DNA of 64,000 nucleotides, from the NCBI RefSeq assembly GCF_019175385.1, contig NC_083339.1, forward strand, positions 50,706,282 through 50,770,281. Direction: 5' to 3'. How positions within the stretch are numbered: position 1 is the first letter of the stretch; every line of letters begins with the position of its first letter. Source of the DNA: Lycium barbarum (lineage: Eukaryota; Streptophyta; Magnoliopsida; Solanales; Solanaceae). Of this stretch, positions 37,342 to 49,505 are shown piece by piece. The position numbers and the translations under genes are program-made. Under the pieces are notes generated by a model that was not told the DNA's origin, searched no databases, and worked only from the letters and a program-made list of their open reading frames with translations.

Positions 37342-38320
37342 AAAATTTTGATAATTTTTTTCATATATTTTTTTCATTTTAATTTTCATAAATTACCTCA
37401 ATAAAATAGGTAATAAGTGAAAGAATAATTTGGCATACCGAATAATAATTCTGGGAAAAAATTATGTTGCATTCTACTGGCATTTTGTTGAAATATTGAT
37501 TCTACAATAAATAATATCTAGATTATTTATATCATAATTATCGTATTATTTTTATATCGGAGTAAGTGTGAGATCCCAAAATTAGTAAAATACAAAAAAA
37601 ACATGTCACTGCAGCCTTTTGAAAAGATCTCCCGCAGTCCCAATTTATGTGGCGTCTTTGCCTTGGATCATGTTTAAGAAGGAAAACAAGAGTTTTTAAA
37701 TTTGCGTTATAATAAAAATCTTTAACATTTGTGTGGTTGTAAATTATTTCATTAAGGGTAAAATAGAGATTTTAAAGCTAAGTTGTTTTAATTTAAAGAC
37801 TAATAATTGAGTGTTACACTTAACAAGTGAATGTCTCCAATGTACTCTCAGAGAGATTCAACCCGAACATCATTAGGTTCTATATTTGAACAACGACTGC
37901 TTCATACCTATTAAAAAGGAGTTATTTGGGCGTAGTAACTACTTGCTTAATTGGAAGCATTTTCTGGATGCACCAACAAGTAAACACTCAAACATTTACG
38001 ATGCACATCTATACACATTAACTAATCTCTACTATGTCGGTTGAATAGTCCAACTTAAAAAACGATCATCTAGACACCTCAAAAATTAATATGCCTTGCC
38101 AGTGCCACGTCAGCACCGCTGTCCATGTGAAACAATGTGGACAAGTTAAGGTGTCTATATGTGCATTACCAGAGTTGGAGCTTACTTGACGACAGAGACC
38201 ATGTTTGAGTGTCTGTTTATGTATTGTGCCTTTTTTGAATCAAAAGAAAGGTGGTAATTATAATATTAGGTTGTTCTTTCCGTATAAGATAATTTTGTTT
38301 CCATGATAAGTCTGAAAGGT

Positions 38321-38396
38321 TCCGCTGTAGCCTAGGCAATTCCCACGTGGATCATAGTAATGATCAGGAATCTAGGGTTCGACTCCCGGCAGAGGA
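38321..38396 (+). other. tRNA-like element T16
   Basis: 76 nt (one inserted base before the T-arm). TCCGCTG/CAGAGGA; perfect B box. Confidence 0.65.
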
Positions 38397-38808
38397 AAAA
38401 TTTTAATAATTTTTTTCATTTTTTTTTTCATTTTAATTATCATAAATTACCACAAAAAATAGGTAATAAGTGAAAAAATATTTTGGGATAAAGATTAATA
38501 ATTCTGGGAAAATATTATGTTGTATTTTTCTTGTATTTGGTTGAAATATAGATTGTGCAATTAGTTATATCAATATTATTTATATAATAATTAAGGGATA
38601 ATTTCTATATCGGAGTAAGTGTGAGATCCCAAAATTAGTAAAATACCAAACTAACATGTCACTGCAGCTTTTTGAAAAGATCTCCCTCAGTCCCAATTTA
38701 TATTGCATCTTTGACTTGGATAAAGTTTAATAAAGCAAACTAAGACTTTTAAAATTTGTGTTATCATAAAATTGTTGAACATTTGTGTGGTTATAAATGG
38801 ACTCATTA

Positions 38809-40169
38809 AGGGTAAAATAGAGATTTTAAAGTTAAGTTGTTTTTATTTAAAGACTAATAATTGAGCGTTACACTTAACAAGTGAATATCTCCATAGTATT
38901 CTCAGTGAGATTCAACCCGAACATCAGTGGGTTCTATATTTGAACAACGACCGCTTTATAACTATTTAAATGGAGTTATTTGGGCGTATCAGCAACTTGC
39001 TTTATTGGAAGAATTTTCTGGATGCAACAACAAGTAAACACTCGAACTTTGGCCATGCACATCAAGACACCTTAACTCGTCTCTACTGTGTCGGTTGAAC
39101 AGTCCAATTTAAAAACCGATCATCTTAACACCATAAAAATTAATATGCCTTGCCTGTGCCACTTTAGCACTGGTGTCCATGTGAAACAATGTGGACAAGT
39201 TAAGGTGTATATATGTGCAGAACCAAAGTTGGAGCTTACTTATCAGCTGAGACCAAGTTTCAGTGTTTGTTTATGTATTGTGCCTTTTCTGAATCAAAAG
39301 AAAGGTGGCAATTATAATATTAGGTAGTTCTTTCCTTGTAAGATTATTTTATTTCCACAAAAAGGCTGAAAGGTTCCGCTGTAGCACTGGCAATTCCCAC
39401 GAGGATCGTAGAAACGATCAGGAATCCGGGTTCGACTCCCGGCAGCGGAAAATTTTTGATAATTTTTTGCATTCATTTTTATCATTTTCATTATCATAAA
39501 TAACCCCAAAAAAATAGGTAATAAGTAAAAGAATTTTTTTTGATAACCAATAAAAATTCTAGGAAACAATTATGTTGTATTTTACTTGCATTTGGTTGAA
39601 ATATTGATTCTACAATTAATAATATCGAGATTATTCATATCATAATTATGGTAGTATTTTTATATCGGAGTAAGTGTGAGATCCCAAAATTAGTAAAATA
39701 CCAAAATAACATGTCACTGCAGATATTGGAAAAGATCTCCCTCAGTCCAAATGTTTATGGCGTCTTTGACTAGGATCAAGTTTAAGAAAGAAAACAAGAC
39801 TTTTTAAATTTGCGTTATAATAAAAATCTTTAACATTTGTGTGGTTATAAATTATTTCATTAAGGGTAAAACAGAGATTTTAAAGCTAAGTTGTTTTAAT
39901 TTAAAGACTAATAATTGAGCGTTACACTTACCAAGTTAATGTCTCCAAAGTATTCTCAGAGAGATTCAACCCGAACATCATTAGGTTCTATATTTGAATA
40001 ACGACCGCTTTGTACCTTCAAAATTGATATGCCTTAGCAGTGCCACGTTGGCACCGGTGTCCTTGTGATACAATGTGGACAAGTTAAGGTGTCTATATGT
40101 GCACTACCAAAGTTGGAGCTTACTTGTCAGCTGAGAACAAGTTTTAGTGTCTGTTTATGTATTGTGCCT
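38809..40169 (+). repeat. Recent segmental duplication, copy 2
   Basis: See 33017-34377. Right edge at 40169 is the chimeric junction with 36195-like sequence. Confidence 0.8.
39375..39449 (+). other. tRNA-like element T17
   Basis: 75 nt, same sequence as T12: fully paired stem, GATCG/CGATC hairpin, perfect B box. Confidence 0.8.
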
Positions 40170-40330
40170 TGCTTTATTGGAAGCATTTTCTGCATGCAAC
40201 AACAAGTAAGCACTCAAACTTTGGCCATGCATATCTAGACATCTTGACTCCCATCTACTATGTCGGTTGAACTCCCGGCAGCGGTAAATTTTTTCTAATT
40301 TTTTTCATTTTAACTTTCATAAATTACCCC
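40169..40330 (+). repeat. Chimeric monomer junction
   Basis: Sequence switches from a T13-like unit to one closely matching 36195-36345, including the private CTGCATGCAACAACAAGTAAG and the R1 deletion. The switch lies at a CTTGC/CCTTGC word. Confidence 0.75.
40265..40285 (+). other. 3' remnant of a tRNA-like element (R2)
   Basis: Same truncated form as R1 (GGTTGAACTCCCGGCAGCGG), inherited through the chimeric junction. Confidence 0.7.
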
Positions 40331-40784
40331 AAAAAAAAGGTAATAAGTGAAAGAATATTTTGCGATAACGAATAATAATTCTGGGAAACAATTATGTTGT
40401 ATTTTACTTGCATTTGGTTGAAATATTGATTCTACAATTAATAATATTGAGATTATTTATATCATCATTATGGTATTATTTTTGTATCGGAGTAAGTGTG
40501 AGATCCAAAAATGAGTAAAATACCAAAATAACATGTCACTGCAGATTTTTGAAAAGATCTCCCTCAGTCCCAATTTTTTGGAGTTTTTAACTAGGATCAA
40601 TTTTAAGAAAGAAAACAAGACTTTTCAAATTTGTGTTATAAAAAAAATCTTTAACATTTGTGTGGTCGTAAATGTAACACCCCGTACCTTTAACGAAAGT
40701 TTTGACCACGATCCTAGACTTTGAAAATCAGATAAAGAATGTGGGAATTGAAATTTTTCTGTTCAGTTGTGATATGGTGGTTTA

Positions 40785-41160
40785 CGCCCATGAACAGTGG
40801 TCGTATTTCAGTTTACTGGCCGTAAACCAAGTCGTGAACTGAAACCAAGAATTTCTGAACATTCTGGAATTTGACATTTTTGAGGTCATAAGGTTAAATA
40901 CGGACCGTATTTCACTTTACGGCCGGTATTTCAAACCGTATTTGGAATTTGGGAAAACTTCCTCGATGAAAGTTGTAGATCTTTGAAATACCTTTCCAAC
41001 GGTATCTTACGGGGGTCAAACGGACATCTGTGCAAAGAGTTATGACCATTTTACTGAAGAGACACAGTGCAGTCCGTGTGCAAAATACGACCCGTAAAGT
41101 CAGTTTACGACCCGTAAACTGAAAATACGGCCAGCACAGTGCTAGACGTAAACTGTATTT
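40785..41160. promoter_or_regulatory. TTTACGG/CCGTAAA palindromic words and conserved block in solo LTR E
   Basis: Words such as TACGGACCGTA, TTTACGGCCGGTA, GACCCGTAAA and GGCCGTAAAC recur at least eight times. The conserved block AAAGTTGTAGAT to GACCATTTTA (40969-41053) lies within. The last cluster (41075-41160) is immediately upstream of TTATATATTC (about 41169), a TATA-like box. Confidence 0.6.
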
Positions 41161-41885
41161 TCCAGAACATTATATATTCGTCCATATCAGTTCAAGTCAC
41201 TATTTTTCATTCCCTCAAACCCTAGAACAACCTCCTACTCCCCTCCAACATCAAGAACACCAAGGTAAGTCCATTCTAATTATTCCAACTCCATTCTAAC
41301 ATATATCCTTGTAATCTAAACAAGAAATCATCATTCCTAATCTAGGGTTTTCAAGAAAACCCATCTCAAGATTTAAGAATCAAGATTTAGGAAATCTTCT
41401 CCAAAATTTAAGTCTTTAATTCAAGTTTTGGAACAAATAAGGTATGTCTCCCTTTTGAAATCACTATTTGAAACTATTGTTGGAAGTATAAATTTTATTC
41501 AAGATTTCCTTAATGAATGAAAGGAAAAGCAATCTTTTTATGTTTCTTGAACTCTAATTCATGTCTAAATGGTGTTTAATGTGTGTGAGGGAACAAAACC
41601 ATATTAAACCTAGATTGTAACAAACCCTATATATGTATAAGATGTTATGAATGTTTTTCTCTATGAGAGATGCTTGATAATGATGGTAAAGAGTTGGTGA
41701 TGACATTCTCATTGACGAATTGGGACATGGAAATCTTTTGTAAAGAAGTTATACGTTTCAAAACTTTGATTGAAATGATTTATTCTTTCGATATGGCATA
41801 ATGAACTTTAATGTTATTGATGGTGTGACTACTTTGAGACAAATTGTGAATCGGCTTCTATGCCATGGACTTTGTTATTGTGTTT

Positions 41886-42062
41886 GTCTTGCTATTCGGG
41901 AGGAAGAGTAGCCACTATGGATCCTAGTGTATTAATTGCCTTGCCATTCGGGAGGAAGAATGACCACTTTCGGGTTCGCTACTTGGGGTGTATTAATGGC
42001 CTTGCTATTCGGGAGGAAGAGTAGCCACCGTGAATCCATATTTCGGTGTATTGCGCAGTGTT
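41886..42062 (+). repeat. Three tandem subrepeats in solo LTR E
   Basis: Units with CTTGCTATTCGGGAGGAAGA begin at 41886, 41938 and 41999, homologous to the four in D. Confidence 0.85.
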
Positions 42063-42823
42063 TAGGGAACCTCTACGGTTATCCCTTCGATGTGATTGGT
42101 TCTTGGGTCTGTATTGGCATGTGAGATATTTTATCTTAATTGGTTAAAAAGGCATATTTGAGATTGTATCTTGACAAGAGGCTTTATAAATGGGTTTTGA
42201 TGTTCATTATTGAGATACATAAACTGGATAACTGTTCTTATATCGCTCTTACCTGACTGGCAAGACTAATTTCCTTATGCATTACGTATTCTATTTTCAT
42301 AGTACTTGTTGTCCCCGAGGCACTCATTGAGTACGAAGTACTCAGGCATACCATTGTTGTTTTTGATGGTATGTTAGGTAACAGAGAAGAGTAGGCTCGT
42401 GATACTCTCGACGCTTAGGAGGACTTGCTGCTGTTGTTGATTTGGTGAGCCCACATCCTTGTTGGTGGGACACTTCCTGTTTCGCTTATTATTCTAGATT
42501 TCCGGGCTGCGTCCCGATGAGTCAAACTATTACCTCTTTATCCTAGAAGCTCCATAGTATACATTCTTGTGGGTAGTTGTGGAGTTTAGTTAACTCTTGG
42601 GCGTTGTCACGTTTTGATTAACTTTTATGATAATAAGGACTTTCGCTGAATTAGATCATGTATTCATGATTTATTACATTTAATTTATAAATTGCTGGAG
42701 GCGAATGTCGAACCTAGCGGGTTCATGTATTATTATTATTATTATTGTGTTGTTTAGCTTCTTCCGATGTTGTTCATGACGTCGGATGCCGGTCACGTCT
42801 AGGGTGGGTTTTGGGGCGTGACA

Positions 42824-43974
42824 GTAAATTATTTAATTAAGGGTGAAATAGAGATTTTAAAGCTAAGTTGTTTTAATTTAAAGACTAATAATTGAGCGTT
42901 ACACTTAACAAGTGAATGTCTCCAAAGTATTCTCAGAGAGATTCAACCCGAACTTCATTAGGTTCTATATTTGAATAACAACCGCTTTATACCTATTTAA
43001 AAGGAGTTATTTGGGCATGCCAGCAACTTGCTTTATTGGAAGAATTTTCTGGATGCAACAACAAGTACACACTCTAACTTTGACCACACATATCTTGACA
43101 CCTTTACTCGTCTCTACTGTGTCGGTTGAACAGTTCAAATTACAAAATGATCATCTTGACACCTTCAAAATTAATATGCCTTGCCAGTGCCACATCAGCC
43201 CCGGTGTCCATATGAAACATTGTGGGCAAGTTAAGGTGTCTATATGCGCACTACCAAAGTTGAAGCATACTTGTAAGCTGAGACAAAGTTTGAGTGTCTG
43301 TTTATGTATTGTGCCTTTTTCATTCCAAAGAAAGGAGTTTATTATAATATTAGGTAGTTCTTTCCTTATTAGATTATTTTATATCAATAATAAGGCTGAA
43401 AGGTTCTGCTGTAACACTGGCAATTTCCGTGTGGATCATAGAATTGATATGGAATCCGGGTTCGACTCCAGGCAGCGAAAATTTTTTAATAATTTTTTTC
43501 ATTTATTTTTATCATTTTTATTTTCATAAATTACCACAAAAAATAGGTAATAAGTTAAAGAATATTTTGGGATAAAGAATAATAATTGCGGGTGAAAATT
43601 ATGTTGTATTTTACTTGTATTTGGTTGAAATATTGATCGTGCAATTAATTATATCGAGATCATTTATATCATAATTATCGTATAATTTTGGTATCGGAGT
43701 AAGTGTGAGATCCCAAAATTAGTAAAATGCCAAAGTAACATGTCACTGCAGCTTTTTGAAAAGATCTCTCTCAATCCCAATTTATATGGCATCTTTGACT
43801 TGGATCAAGTTTAATAAAGAAAACAAGGCTTTTAAAATTTGTGTTATAATAAAAATCATAAACATTTGTGTGGTTAAAAACTATTTCATTAAGGGTAAAA
43901 GAGAGATTTTAATGTTAAGTTGTTTTTATTTAAAGACAAATAACAGAGCGTTACACTTAACAAGTGAATCTCTC
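42824..43974 (+). repeat. Satellite array segment 3
   Basis: One monomer's worth between solo LTR E and element F, with tRNA-like copy T18. The last five bases (CTCTC) are the left target duplication of F. Confidence 0.9.
43405..43479 (+). other. tRNA-like element T18
   Basis: 75 nt. TCTGCTG/CAGCGAA; hairpin GATCATAGAATTGATA weakened; perfect B box. With F removed, T18 to T19 is 1,053 bp. Confidence 0.65.
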
Positions 43975-44139
43975 TGTAATGACCCGTTTCGTCGTTACTG
44001 TGAAATTCTATGGAAGGCGACAACTATGGGGCTTAACGATGTCTCCACCTTCTCGAATCTTGGAAACCTTTCAAGCCAAACCAAGATCGTCATGCGCATC
44101 GCATAAGCGATAGAAGTGTGAGCAAACAAATAGAGCCAG

Positions 44140-44295
44140 CCCGCTACAGCGGTCGCGTGGATGCTACAGCGGTGCCGCTGTGGCGGTATACCAACCGCCG
44201 TAGCGGTAACCGCATGTGACTGCCCAACCGCCATAGAGGCATGTTGGCCGCCCTGGCGGTACAGCTGCAGCGGTACACCTACCGCCGAGGTGGTT
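44140..44295. promoter_or_regulatory. GC-rich palindromic iteron cassette, F 5' LTR
   Basis: About ten GCGGT/ACCGC words, e.g. CCGCTACAGCGGT, GTGCCGCTGTGGCGGTA, ACCGCCGTAGCGGTAACCGC, ending about 15 bp before the TATA-like box. Confidence 0.65.
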
Positions 44296-45564
44296 TCGGA
44301 CAATGAATTCCACCTATTTAAGTGACATTTTTGGAATTGACTTCATTGCTCAAAACCCTAGAGAGTCCAGCCATCTTTTTAGTAATTCTGGAGCCAAAAA
44401 TGATACTTCCTTGGGAAAGGTTATTTCCCTAACCTCTTCCATCCATTCTCCCAACATTGATTCTTATTAAGGATCCTTGTCTAGAGTTACAAATGGGAAT
44501 CTCAAATCTCTTAAGTTCCTAAATAATGAACCCTTGTCCTTCTTGATATAAATTACTTGGGATATTTTCCGATGCTCATCATGCTAACATGATTCCCAAC
44601 CTAATCCTTCACCCATTCCATTAAAATACCTATGGCTCTCTATTTTAGATCTTGGAAATGGGTTTCTTGAAATAAGCCTAATATGGCAATTTGACAAAAC
44701 TAGTAACTTGAGTAGGGTCATGAATGTCATAAATGAAGGTTGATTTATCAACTAGTGTTGTGATAGTGAGGTTTTAGGTGGGATAAAATCCCATATCTAC
44801 CTTAGCAATTTCGAAGTTCTTGGGAAGGACCCACTGGGCCATGAGGTAGGTTATGGTTTCCTTTCGGTAGACTCCGATTAGTTTTCCTTATTATTGTGTA
44901 GAAGAAACGGAGAATGCATGCATAGGAATCGAAGATTTCTGATGGAAATTTAGGATGGTATTGTTGTGTGTGACTTGTTTGTTCGGGCTTGTGGCATGTA
45001 GACTCCTTAGTTATTGTTGTGGCCTTGTTGATTATCAGTGGATTTATGTGACTTGGGAGTAGCGAACGAAATCTAGTTGTGCCTATCGATGAGATTATGG
45101 TAGTGAATCTAAGCGCTAGCTGGAAATCTAAAATGAGTCACGATAGTGAATGATGTTATAATTAAATCGTGACGAGTGACTCGAGTGTAGGGTGAGATTC
45201 TTATCCTAAGCAAATATGCTGATTAGGGAAATGGTAATACCGTATGTTAGATGATTGACTTAATATGTGTTGGGGCTAGCCACACCGTTATGTATGTTTG
45301 ATTGTTCAATTGTGTTGGCTTGATGCCATGTGTAGTTGGTAGGTATCAAATGTTGTTTCTTGCCCTGGTTCGGATAGGATTGACATACCCGTTGTTGGTA
45401 TTTGTACTTGGATATATGTTGGTATACCTACTGTTGGTATGGTGATGTGATAAGTTGTTGAAATAACCGTTGTGGTATTTGTGATATTGAGCTCGACTGT
45501 TGGTGATTGGAATATGCATTGCACGTATTCTCTCATATTTATCATGCATGGCCGATATCCGGTG

Positions 45565-45830
45565 ATGATCCGTTATCGTTGATGAGCGAAACTGATAATT
45601 GATAAACTTTTTTACTTGAATGATTATAAAAAGGCTGATGTTCGAAGATCCATTCCGGAATCGTTGTTTATAAGAAACTGACACTTGATAACCTCTTTTA
45701 CTTGAGTGATTGTGAGGAGGACGATATCCGAGGTTCAATTCCGAAATTGTTGATTTATGAAACTGATATTTGACAACTCTTTTGAGTGATTGTGAGGAGG
45801 CCGATGTTCGATAGTTATATTCAGGCATTA
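45565..45830 (+). repeat. ~85-bp tandem module, three copies, F 5' LTR
   Basis: Each copy has GAAACTGA, TTGATAA-CTCTTTT, GAGTGATTGTGAGGAGG and CGATGTTCG-type words. The 3' LTR (about 56055-56200) has two. Confidence 0.75.
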
Positions 45831-45879
45831 TTGTTGCATGGCCGATTCCGATGTTATTCCGGAATCGATTGTAGTGCAT

Positions 45880-45895
45880 GGGATCCGCGGATCCC
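45880..45895. repeat. 16-bp perfect palindrome
   Basis: GGGATCCGCGGATCCC; the matching site in the 3' LTR (about 56269) has lost the symmetry. Confidence 0.7.
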
Positions 45896-47029
45896 CCAGA
45901 GTGGTGACGGTGAGACTCCCCCTGTAAGCAATTAGCCAGGGTCTCGTCTATCTATTTGGCAAAGATCCGGGACAGGTGGCACTTAGACTTTGCGAGTCAT
46001 ACTGGGTTGTGCTGCCGAGACGTCGATATTTCCGTCCGAAGTGCATGTGTACACCTCATTGCATATCATGGCATGGCGTCACATTCATACCATTATTGCA
46101 CCGCATTGAATTATGACTTGAGTGAGATGTCGTGATGACTGTATTGTGACGATTGTGCTGTTGATGACTGGACTGTGATGATTCTGTTGTGGTGATTGTT
46201 TCACGATTAGATATACTCAGACTTATCATATGAGGTTTAGATGTTATACATAGGTAACGATGAACATTTGGACTCGACTCTTGTGACTTACATTGTTGAC
46301 TTGTGCCTATTAAACGAACCTAAACTAGTAGTGTATCGTGTTAAGCAAGGTTGGACATGAAGGTGTCGTAACAATAAGTTCGCTCCTAAAACACGGACGG
46401 GCGACTCGAGAATGGTAAAGATGTTGACAATATGTAGATGTGTTTGGCCAACTTATAATTTATGATAGATTAGTTGTGAATTAAGTTAGATTGAAGTTGT
46501 GATCTATTGTTTCGGGATGTGTGACTTGATTTAGTGATCATCATCATTATTCATGCATTCTTTACCAATATGTGTTACTAACCATTGTCGGCCTATGATA
46601 CTTACTTATTACGTGTGGTTGTACTGATATTGCACTTGCTACACCCTTTTTGGGGTGTAGATTGTTTCAGGTGATTGATCGAAGAATATGCGGAAGTTAT
46701 GCGGTGCTTGTCTAGAAGGCCTCTTCCCATTTCATTCCAGGATTGAAGGTTGAGTCTTAGAATATGATGTCACTCTTGAATTTACTTAGTCGCTCTTGTA
46801 TTAGTCTAGACCAGGTCGTGGGAAAATTGTATCGAGTCTGTTAAAATGTATTGTCAATTTATGTAACATTTGAGCTAGTATTTATAAATGAAATTCTGCT
46901 GTTTTTCTTAATTTCCAAATGTCTTTGAAAGGAAAGTTGTGTGATTGAAGCGTTGTATAAACGAGAGGGTTCGCCTACCAAGGTGGGAAGGTAGGTGCCC
47001 GCACGAGCCCGAAATGGGTCGTGACAAGT

Positions 47030-47042
47030 TGGTATCAGAGCC
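47030..47042 (+). promoter_or_regulatory. Primer-binding site of element F
   Basis: TGGTATCAGAGCC, a 13-base perfect complement of the plant initiator Met tRNA 3' end, three bases after the LTR. Confidence 0.9.
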
Positions 47043-47335
47043 TAGGTTACGAATCTACTTGGTACAAGAGCAATGTCTAATAGAATCTCGTGCAATGGTA
47101 CGTAGATCTCCATACCCGTCCACAAGAGGCTATAGGGCATCTAGGAAGATTTCCCTTCTTTCTTTTAAATCGTGCTACTTCGATCAAATTGGTATCTCGG
47201 TGAACCCAATTGGTATCTAGATGATTCCAATTGGTACCTATGTGTAAAAAGTAAGTCATATTTTGGAGTTAGGTATAGCTGCGTTGTAAGAGGTGAGTTA
47301 GATTTCGCATGCGAGAGGAATTGGGTATACCAATG
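47043..47335 (+). mobile_element. Element F leader with repeated TTGGTATC words
   Basis: The first ~120 bases are a standard leader for this group (CCTAGGTTACGAATC...). After about 47165 it changes and carries TTGGTATC at 47189 and 47210 and TTGGTACC at 47231, copies of the start of the primer site. Confidence 0.6.
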
Positions 47336-47515
47336 CCGGGTACACCGCCCCAGAGGCCAGTCCAACGCTGCGGCGGCGCCGCTATAGCGGTGGCACAACC
47401 GCTGAAGCAGTGATACATCTTCCCAAAGGGACCGCTCCTGCGGCCCCCTTACCGCCAAGGCGGTACCGCCAAGGCGGTACCGCCACAATGGTCTGAGAGA
47501 CCGCTGAAGCAGCAC
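47336..47515. repeat. Internal GC-rich palindromic iterons of F, cluster 1
   Basis: GCGGCGCCGCTATAGCGGTGG and a tandem ACCGCCAAGGCGGT pair (47451-47480) among further GCGGT/ACCGC words. Confidence 0.65.
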
Positions 47516-47861
47516 TGCTGGAACCAAAAACCTGCATCCTTTTCCTTCCTGCTTCCCATCTCACTTTCCTGTTTCACTTTCGACAGACCAGATAGAAACA
47601 ATAACCAACAAGCTGTCTAAAAGAAATAAGCCGACAAGAGCAAGAAACAACCAAGTCAGTACCACGAAACCAGCTACTATTACTAAAAGAAAGAAAGCTA
47701 AATAGTCCAACATCGAAACAATTATCCAGACAATGGCCATAAACCAGGCCAACCAAAAACAAAAAAAAAATTATCCGAAAATAAAGAGGCAAACCAACAA
47801 TAGATTGTCCAGAAATAAAGGCCCTACAAGGGCAACCAAGAATAAAAAGAGAGGGAAATCT
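47516..47861. other. F interior spacer, no gene seen
   Basis: A-rich on the + strand (CAACCAAAAACAAAAAAAAA). No motif recognised; the short frames here are not conserved. Confidence 0.6.
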
Positions 47862-49251
47862 CTAGGCTGTCTGCATGCTAGTCGCGCCATCATCATCAGA
47901 GTTGCCACCACCGGCACCACCTAACCCGCGTTCCCCGCCACCCTTACGGGGGCCACTCTCGAAGGAGTACTGCTTGGAGTCATCATCATCCTCCACTGAC
48001 AGCGGCTCATTGGGGTACAACTTACCCCACATCCCCTTAGCAACCCTCAAAGACCTGATTCTAAGCTTGTTGCGCGCTTTGTTCTTCATCCTCTACCTGT
48101 CAAAATCAGTACGAACCTCACTATGATTTTTAGCCAAAGTGATGTAGGCAATCCGGAGTCTGATGAGTGACTCACCCATCTGTGTCTGGGTGTCAAAATA
48201 CCCCTTCATCTCCTACTGAGTGGGGTAGCTAGCAGCAGCACCCGATGAACTTGAATTGCCAAAAGGCAAGGGCATCGCCCGGAGTAAAGTCTCAACGTCA
48301 TCAAAGCGCGTCTCTATGCGCTTAAAAGGACCCTGTTCATGAGGAGCCTCAGTCCCAGTATCATCCCCATCACTAGTGTCAGCCCCAGCTCCACTCCCTC
48401 CTTCGCCCACATCATCCTCCTTTCTCCTCTTCCGGCTGACAATAGTGGATCCGTGACATTTTTCCTTCAGCGGATGGTAAGGAGGCTCAGGCTGGGCCCA
48501 ATTATCATCGTCCTCCTATGGAACCTTAGCCTTCTGGCACAAAAAGGTGATCAAGAAAAGGAACATTAAGCTTCTTCCACCAATCTCCACAAACTCCTTC
48601 CACTCCGCGATGACTTCACCCCCACATTTACAGGAATGTCAGCAAGAACGCAAGCAATAACAAGGGCACGGGCATAGGAGACATCACGGTGTTTGAGGAG
48701 GGGCGGGCTTGGAGGCTAACAATCTGTAGCCACCTCCTAGCCTCAACAGTAAAGCGGTCACTGTATATCGCTCCCCTACTACGAGCCCAGGGAACCTTTG
48801 GTATATCACTTGCCTCCACCAACTGGGCGGCCAACCACATCAGATACTTCTTGGCCTCCTTCTCCAAGTAAGGCTCCTCGGGATGATCATTTAGCCTGTA
48901 AATCCGATTGATAGCCCTGGCCCCTACTTTCATGGTAGCGCCCCTTATTATGATCATAGGGCTAGGAACATCCCAGTCAACCGAAGGCAGCATGGCATAG
49001 AACTCCCTAACCCAGGACTCATTGCAATCTCCTGGCTTTCGAACCAAGCGAGTCAACTTGGTCTCCACCAACCTGTTCCAGAAATCTGGAGCCCGTCTTT
49101 CCAAGTGTAGCCGTTTACTCTGTCGAGTGGGAAGATTTTCGTAAGCAGGCACTTTTCTGTTTTGGGGCACCGCCCCTTGAATTTGAGGTACTTGTTCCCC
49201 GTGTTCAGCCATTGTGCCTGCAAGAAACTTTGAAAATGTGTCAGTTCTCAA
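47862..49251 (-). pseudogene. Broken antisense gene in element F (plant transposon-type protein)
   Basis: Three open pieces lie in order on the minus strand. 49251-48628 (207 codons) has RQSKRLHLERRAPDFWNR, GDCNESWVREFYAMLP, a VRGATMKVGARAINRIYRL-like segment and YLMWLAAQLVEA. 48410-48213 is acidic with a coiled FKRIETRFDDVETLLR. 48089-47862 is basic then acidic/Gly-rich. A frameshift near 48690-48640, stops after KAKVP, SYPTQ and DFDR break it. It resembles the putative plant transposon protein domain found beside plant retroelements; function unknown. Opposite in sense to F. Confidence 0.65.
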
Positions 49252-49369
49252 GACTTATCAATTGCGCGTTGATTTAATAAGAATCAAAGAGAAAAATTGA
49301 GTAAACGAGTGCCTAGCCGCAGACTGCACTGATGCAGAACCTGCAATGACCACCAAAGTGGCTTGCAGA

Positions 49370-49505
49370 CTGCCATGGCGGTACCGCTATGGCGGAAAGG
49401 AGACCGCTACAACGGTCAATAAGGTTTGGGGTGAGTCGCCAGAGCGGCCAGCTGAGCGCTATGGCAGTGCCGCTGTAGCGGCCAGTGTACCGTTACAGCG
49501 GTATC
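49370..49505. repeat. Internal palindromic iterons of F, cluster 2
   Basis: GGCGGTACCGCTATGGCGG, GACCGCTACAACGGTC and CAGTGCCGCTGTAGCGG, directly upstream of the antisense gene's start and of the LINE insertion. Confidence 0.65.

Larger units (their letters stand above)
24730..40672 (+). repeat. Satellite array segment 2 (longest uninterrupted run)
   Basis: Contains tRNA-like copies T4-T17 and two 3' remnants. Most T-to-T distances are 1049-1060 bp. Irregular units: a ~170-bp deletion between T12 and T13, a truncated unit ending at 36311, and a chimeric unit after T17. A small residue of apparent ORFs (60-116 codons) recurs because monomers are similar; they are interrupted in other monomers and lack shared ATG starts. 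Confidence 0.95.
40673..42823 (+). mobile_element. Solo LTR E in the satellite
   Basis: 2,151 bp from TGTAACACCCCG to GGGGCGTGACA with a perfect 5-bp duplication GTAAA (40668-40672 and 42824-42828). Same family as D. No internal region. A 62-codon open frame at 41936-42124 falls in the subrepeats and is not credible. Confidence 0.9.
43975..47026 (+). repeat. Element F 5' LTR
   Basis: 3,052 bp, TGTAATGACCCGTTTCGTCG to GGGTCGTGACA. Relative to the 3' LTR it lacks ~100 bp near 44826 (junction at ACCC) and has three rather than two copies of the ~85-bp tandem module. CTATTTAAGTG (about 44311) is a TATA-like box below the palindromic cassette. Long antisense open frames here (45346-45879) are shadows. 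Confidence 0.9.

Noticed and set aside
45346..45879. 177-codon minus-strand frame in the F 5' LTR, with a 214-codon relative at 55819-56463
   Set aside because: They lie inside an LTR, differ in length and frame between the two copies, and look like shadow frames over tandem modules.
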